A stretch of DNA of 64,000 nucleotides from Monarcha castaneiventris obscurior. Lineage: Eukaryota > Chordata > Aves > Passeriformes > Monarchidae. The position numbers and the translations under genes are program-made. The stretch is from positions 20,637,001 through 20,701,000 of the forward strand of contig JAMPIT010000510.1 of assembly GCA_026261815.1 (NCBI GenBank), in the 5' to 3' direction. The notes under the pieces were generated by a model. That model had not been told where the DNA came from. It saw only the letters and a program-made list of their open reading frames with translations, and searched no databases. Of the stretch, positions 60,131 through 64,000 are shown piece after piece (the stretch's first letter is position 1; each line of letters opens with the position of its first letter).

Positions 60131-62637
60131 CCAGGCTGTGAGCAGGTGTAGGAACAGACTTTTACCTGTGCAGGATACGTTTGCTGCTCATGGTGCATCT
60201 TCCCTCTAAGATTCACTTGGCTGGCTGGGTGTGTGTCATGGGGCAGCCCTGCCCTGTGCACATGCAGCAGGGCTGTGCTGGACGAGTGTGTACGCAGCAG
60301 ACCCACAACAGCTTGTTGGCTTCCAGCTCGTATCAATTCAACGTCTTTCCTTCACATTTACCCTTAAGTTGCTTTACCAAGGAACGTTGCATTCTTCTGC
60401 AGAGATGAGATAAAGGATTCATCAGAGCTCGGTAGTTTCCCTTATTCTCTTCAGTGTTTTCCTGCTTCTGTGTGATTCTATTAGAGTCTTTTTTTAATGA
60501 GCAGTCATTGATCACACACGTCTGTCTCCAGAGATCTAAACAGCAGAATCTCCATAATTTCCGCTGCTTCTCAAAATGATACAGTGTTTCATTAAACACA
60601 AGTTAAAAACAGAACAAAATGCTGCTCCATGTCCCTTTCAATTACCTCACCTTCAGCAGTGATTTGCAAAAAGACTGTTCCTTTTTCCTCTGCTTAGAAG
60701 TTATTTTTTACACCATTTAGATGACAGCTTAATCATATGATTAAAGGACTTCCCCAAGCACAGGTCTTCCCCTTGTGTCAAAATATCAGTGGATTCCATA
60801 TTTAACATCAGTCGCAGCTGCGTTGCAGCCGTAGGTGAAGTTTCCCCTGTGAATAGCTTGCGTGGTATTATATCACTGTGGAGAGTGCTTCCTGTTGGAA
60901 AGCTGTTCAGAAACAAAAGCCAGCAGGGCTCCAACCCCCACGGTGGAAATCAGCAGCAAAAATCCTGAGCAGCAGCTAAGTACCTGTAAAGATGTCAGTA
61001 TATATGGAAAGATGGGCCCATGTATAGAATAATTCAGACCATTTAGGGTAAATTAGCAATTTTGTTTTGAAAGATACAGAAGCCTTGACAAACACATGTA
61101 AAGTGCTCCACAACAGATGGCAACGTGAGCACAAAGAGGTCATATCAAGCATGTGGCAAACACAAATATCTGCTGCTCTTCCTTCTTGCTTCCCTAAGTG
61201 TTTGCTGTGAGAATGTGGCAGATAAGACTAGTGCTCTCTGTCATTGTGCATTTGTGGGATTAATGTCTAAAAGAAATTATTACAGCGAATTTAACACATA
61301 CTTAAAAGTTCTGAATAATTTCCACTCCTGAACTGGGCTACATAACATCACATCACCTGTATTTCCCCCCTCCAATAGCTTATATCATCTGGAAGAGTGC
61401 TTCACCACATTGCAGTTGTAAAATTTACCACAATATTGCCCTGTCGTCAGGCTTAGAGTGTGACACAGGCTGGCATCAGCCTTCTGCTGATGCAGGAGCA
61501 AATAGCAGTGTAAAAAGACGGCAATTTGAAAGGCTTCCAGTAACAGGGTAAAGGAAAGATAGGGATACTTCACAGATTCTGTGAAGCTTTGGGCACTGTG
61601 CACCACCTCCCCTTGCATGCTGCAGACATTTCCCTGAGCCAGGGAAAACACAACGGGAGAGACAGCAACTGAGAATTTCTGGGCAGTGCATCAGGTTAAA
61701 ACCTATGAGGCCTAAGGTTTATTTGACCCATTAAAAGTTACTAAAAGCCTCGCTTCCAAGAGGGTTTTACCAGATGCTTTTCTTTCCTGGTGAAGCTGGA
61801 GCCCAAGAGGTATTTTGCAACCAGCATCCATTGGTTCAACTGCAGCAGAGGTACAATTTCCTGCAGAAAGGTCACAGGCCATTTGCAGTTTTCCGAGTCA
61901 AAAGCAATCCTTAAAACTCCATGTAAAAACCACCTGGCAGCAGTTGTCAAGCACTGTAATTGCCCCTGTGTTGTAGCAGCTGACTGTGAGAACCAGAACT
62001 CGAAACAAAATCCTGCCCAGGAGAGATTACGGCTTTGTTACTGATGGTAAAACCAGAGCAAAAGTGTAAGTGGAAGAGCAGGATGTTGAGTGCACAGCAT
62101 CACGGCTGGGATACGGTGTTCCAGAAATAAATGGGGTAATGAGCTGGTGTCTGTGTTATGTGAGAGCTCATCCTATCTACAGTGAACATTGTAAAAGAAT
62201 TCAGGAAGCAGGAACTTTTTAATAGCTCTGCTTTCCCTCTAGTTCTCCATCAGGAGAAAGACAGGTCTGGGTAGCTGGTGAGGTATGGAGATGGTATTTC
62301 AGATCACTGTGAGACAAAAAGCTTGGAAGCCAGCAGGGCAGCTGAGAGGGACACAGCTTGGACCGGCCTGGGGGAAAGGATTTCAACCTGGATGCCTGAG
62401 TTTTGATATAAAATCAAATTTAGCAGATGAAATGGCTAGAGAGGAACTGATTGCAAGCTCTGACATTTATCTGTCCTTTAACCTACAAAGGCTTTATAAT
62501 ACTTAAATTGTCATCAAGATAACAGAAGTCAGACTGCTCAACAAATTGACATCTTCTTGTGCTGCATTTGGATGTTGAGGGGTTTGTTTTATAAACACAC
62601 ATCCCTACAGGTAAGTCAGAGGTTGCACAACAGCCTC
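60131..62637. other. intergenic stretch, nothing recognised
   Basis: No supported gene. Contains a perfect 8-bp stem hairpin (61473-61493). All open frames are short and lack recognisable domains. Confidence 0.5.
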
Positions 62638-62991
62638 TGAGGAGACATTGGGCGAGTTTGGCTTGTTCAGCCTGGAGAAGATCTGGCTTCACAAGGACCC
62701 AGCAAAGCTTGTGGGGCTGTTATCAAGACAACAGATCCAAGATCTTCTTGGTGCATGCTGAGAGACTCCAGGCCCAAGGGAAACAGTGAGGAGGAGACTG
62801 GATATAAGGAGAAACTATTTCCCCATCAGGACAGCCAGGCAATGGCACAGGTTGGCCAGAGAGGTTGTACAATCTCTTTCGGAGGTTTTCAAAACCCTGA
62901 GAAACCTGGTCTGCCCCTGCTTAGAGACAGAGGTTGGACCAGGGACCTGCTGAGGTTGCTGCCAACCTGAACTATCCTGTGGTTCTCATGG
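62638..62991 (+). mobile_element. CR1 LINE fragment, sense
   Basis: Matches the avian CR1 3' region in sense orientation: a TTCAGCCTGGAGAAG-type segment near the left end, then GGATATAAGGAGAAACTATT, and a 3' end of the form CCAACCTGAACTATCCTGTGG. It is 5'-truncated and shortened internally, and the terminal octamers are degraded. Confidence 0.8.
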
Positions 62992-63056
62992 AGAATGAGA
63001 CACACCTGTGGGTGTCCATACCATGACCTGGAAGGCTTAGACCTTGACAGAGCATT

Positions 63057-63330
63057 ATCATAGAATCATAGAATATTAAGGGGTTGGAATGGGCCTTAAA
63101 GATGATCCAGTCCCAACCCCCCTGCCATGGGCAGGGACACCTCCCACCAGACCAGGTTGCTCAAGGCCTTATCCAACCTGGCCTTGAACACTGCCAGGGC
63201 TGGGGCGTCCACAGCTCCTCTGGGCAACCTGTTCCAGTGTCTCATCACCCTCACAGTGAAAATTTTCTCCCTAATATCTAACCTAATTTCCCCCTCATTC
63301 ATTTTGTACCTATTATTCGTTGTCTTTTTT
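63057..63330 (-). mobile_element. CR1 LINE fragment, antisense
   Basis: Begins with ATCATAGAATCATAGAAT, the reverse complement of the CR1 3' octamer repeats. It continues through the recognisable GGGTTGGAA..., CCCCCCTGCCATGGGCAGGG, AACCTGGCCTTGAACACTGC and GGGCAACCTGTTCCAGTGTC blocks. It is 5'-truncated at about 63330. Relatively well preserved, so probably a younger subfamily. Confidence 0.92.
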
Positions 63331-64000
63331 TAGTTCATAACAAGGAGGAAGATAGAGATCAAACTTGGAAAACACTCCCTAGGAAATGGGGGATCCCCTC
63401 CTACATCTCCTGACATGTAGATCAGCTGCTGGGATGGCTTGAGCCAAGCAGAAACTACTGGATTTAGTAGAAGAATAAATGACTGACAAATTAAAAGAGG
63501 CTATAAAATGCTGGTGGTCTGGCTCAAAGATCTAGTGGACAATTCTGGTGCTAAACAATAGGCATCAATGACCATGGTCACAGCAGAGGTATTGACAACC
63601 TCCACAGGTTACATATTGAATCTTCCTTCTCTGCCTCTTGGAATTTGCTGCCTTGAACAGTAACAAACAACTTTGGTGCCTACTAAAAGGGAAGGGCAGA
63701 GAAAGAATGGACCCCTAGCCATTTTTTTCACTTTTTTCACTATGTCCTTCGTAATTTTAAGTATTTTCCCCATTATTCATAGTATTGGGTGCTCACAGAA
63801 GGTAACACACTTTAAAAATTCAAACATTACAAAAAGATCTGCCTTGGGGCATGAGCATTGGAAATAAAATTAATTAAAATTACACCAAGGTCTTCATTGA
63901 CCCACAGAGAGTTTGTGTCAGATCAGAGGCAGAAACAGTATTTAAAAGAAAAGGATAACACTTGTGTGTCAGTCTGTTGAGTAACAGATAAACCAGAACA
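63331..64000. other. intergenic tail of window
   Basis: AT-rich sequence right of the CR1 copy. No gene, RNA or repeat recognised. Confidence 0.5.

Noticed and set aside
59681..60151. 156-codon + strand frame in a GC-rich patch
   Set aside because: Overlapped by other frames on both strands, no domain; explained by base composition.
47700..64000. WASF3 3' exons expected on the - strand beyond GPR12
   Set aside because: No acidic C-terminal WH2/VCA coding segment was recognised; it likely lies beyond the window.
1..64000. CRISPR array, operons, tRNA or rRNA genes
   Set aside because: No regularly spaced direct repeats, no co-directional compact genes and no tRNA- or rRNA-like sequence; the window is animal nuclear DNA.

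Overview
The window looks like a bird chromosome. The evidence is several CR1 LINE fragments with typical avian 3' ends, an avian ERVL-type solo LTR with an intact target-site duplication, a compact CpG-island promoter, and an orphan receptor gene whose protein closely matches my recollection of vertebrate GPR12. A songbird is plausible from the LTR types, but I cannot prove the order. Background DNA is AT-rich with few repeats.

Only one protein-coding gene can be supported: GPR12 (coding exon 45457-46461, + strand, 334 aa, complete). It encodes a constitutively active, Gs-coupled class A receptor of the GPR3/GPR6/GPR12 group. A very GC-rich CpG island lies just upstream (about 44430-45130). 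It contains GC boxes, an NRF1-like site, a (GC)n run and a plausible short 5'-UTR intron (44852-45205). A 3' UTR follows, with a canonical AATAAA at 47684 and a second, well-formed polyadenylation region at about 55816-55856 that could end a very long alternative 3' UTR.

From 1 to 43600 the window is a gene desert. It holds old CR1, L3-like and MIR-like relics (about 1175, 10005, 14225, 15003, 20690, 25520), a solo LTR at 32313-32873 (+), a second LTR at about 39387-39878 (-), and several simple repeats. A dense cluster of CR1 pieces (43611-44385) runs up to the edge of the CpG island. From 47700 to 64000 the DNA is again non-coding apart from possible 3'-UTR sequence, with a short CR1 fragment at 52630 and a tail-to-tail CR1 pair at 62638-63330.

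This arrangement fits the known vertebrate setting of GPR12, a lone receptor gene in a long intergenic interval between USP12 and WASF3, but no exon of either neighbour was recognised here. No operon-like system, CRISPR array, tRNA or rRNA gene was found. I see no convincing sign of a new multi-gene biological system. The items most worth following up are the translation-start architecture of GPR12, its possible 9 kb 3' UTR, the clean solo LTR with an adjoining A/C-only tract, and the CR1 cluster at the promoter edge.
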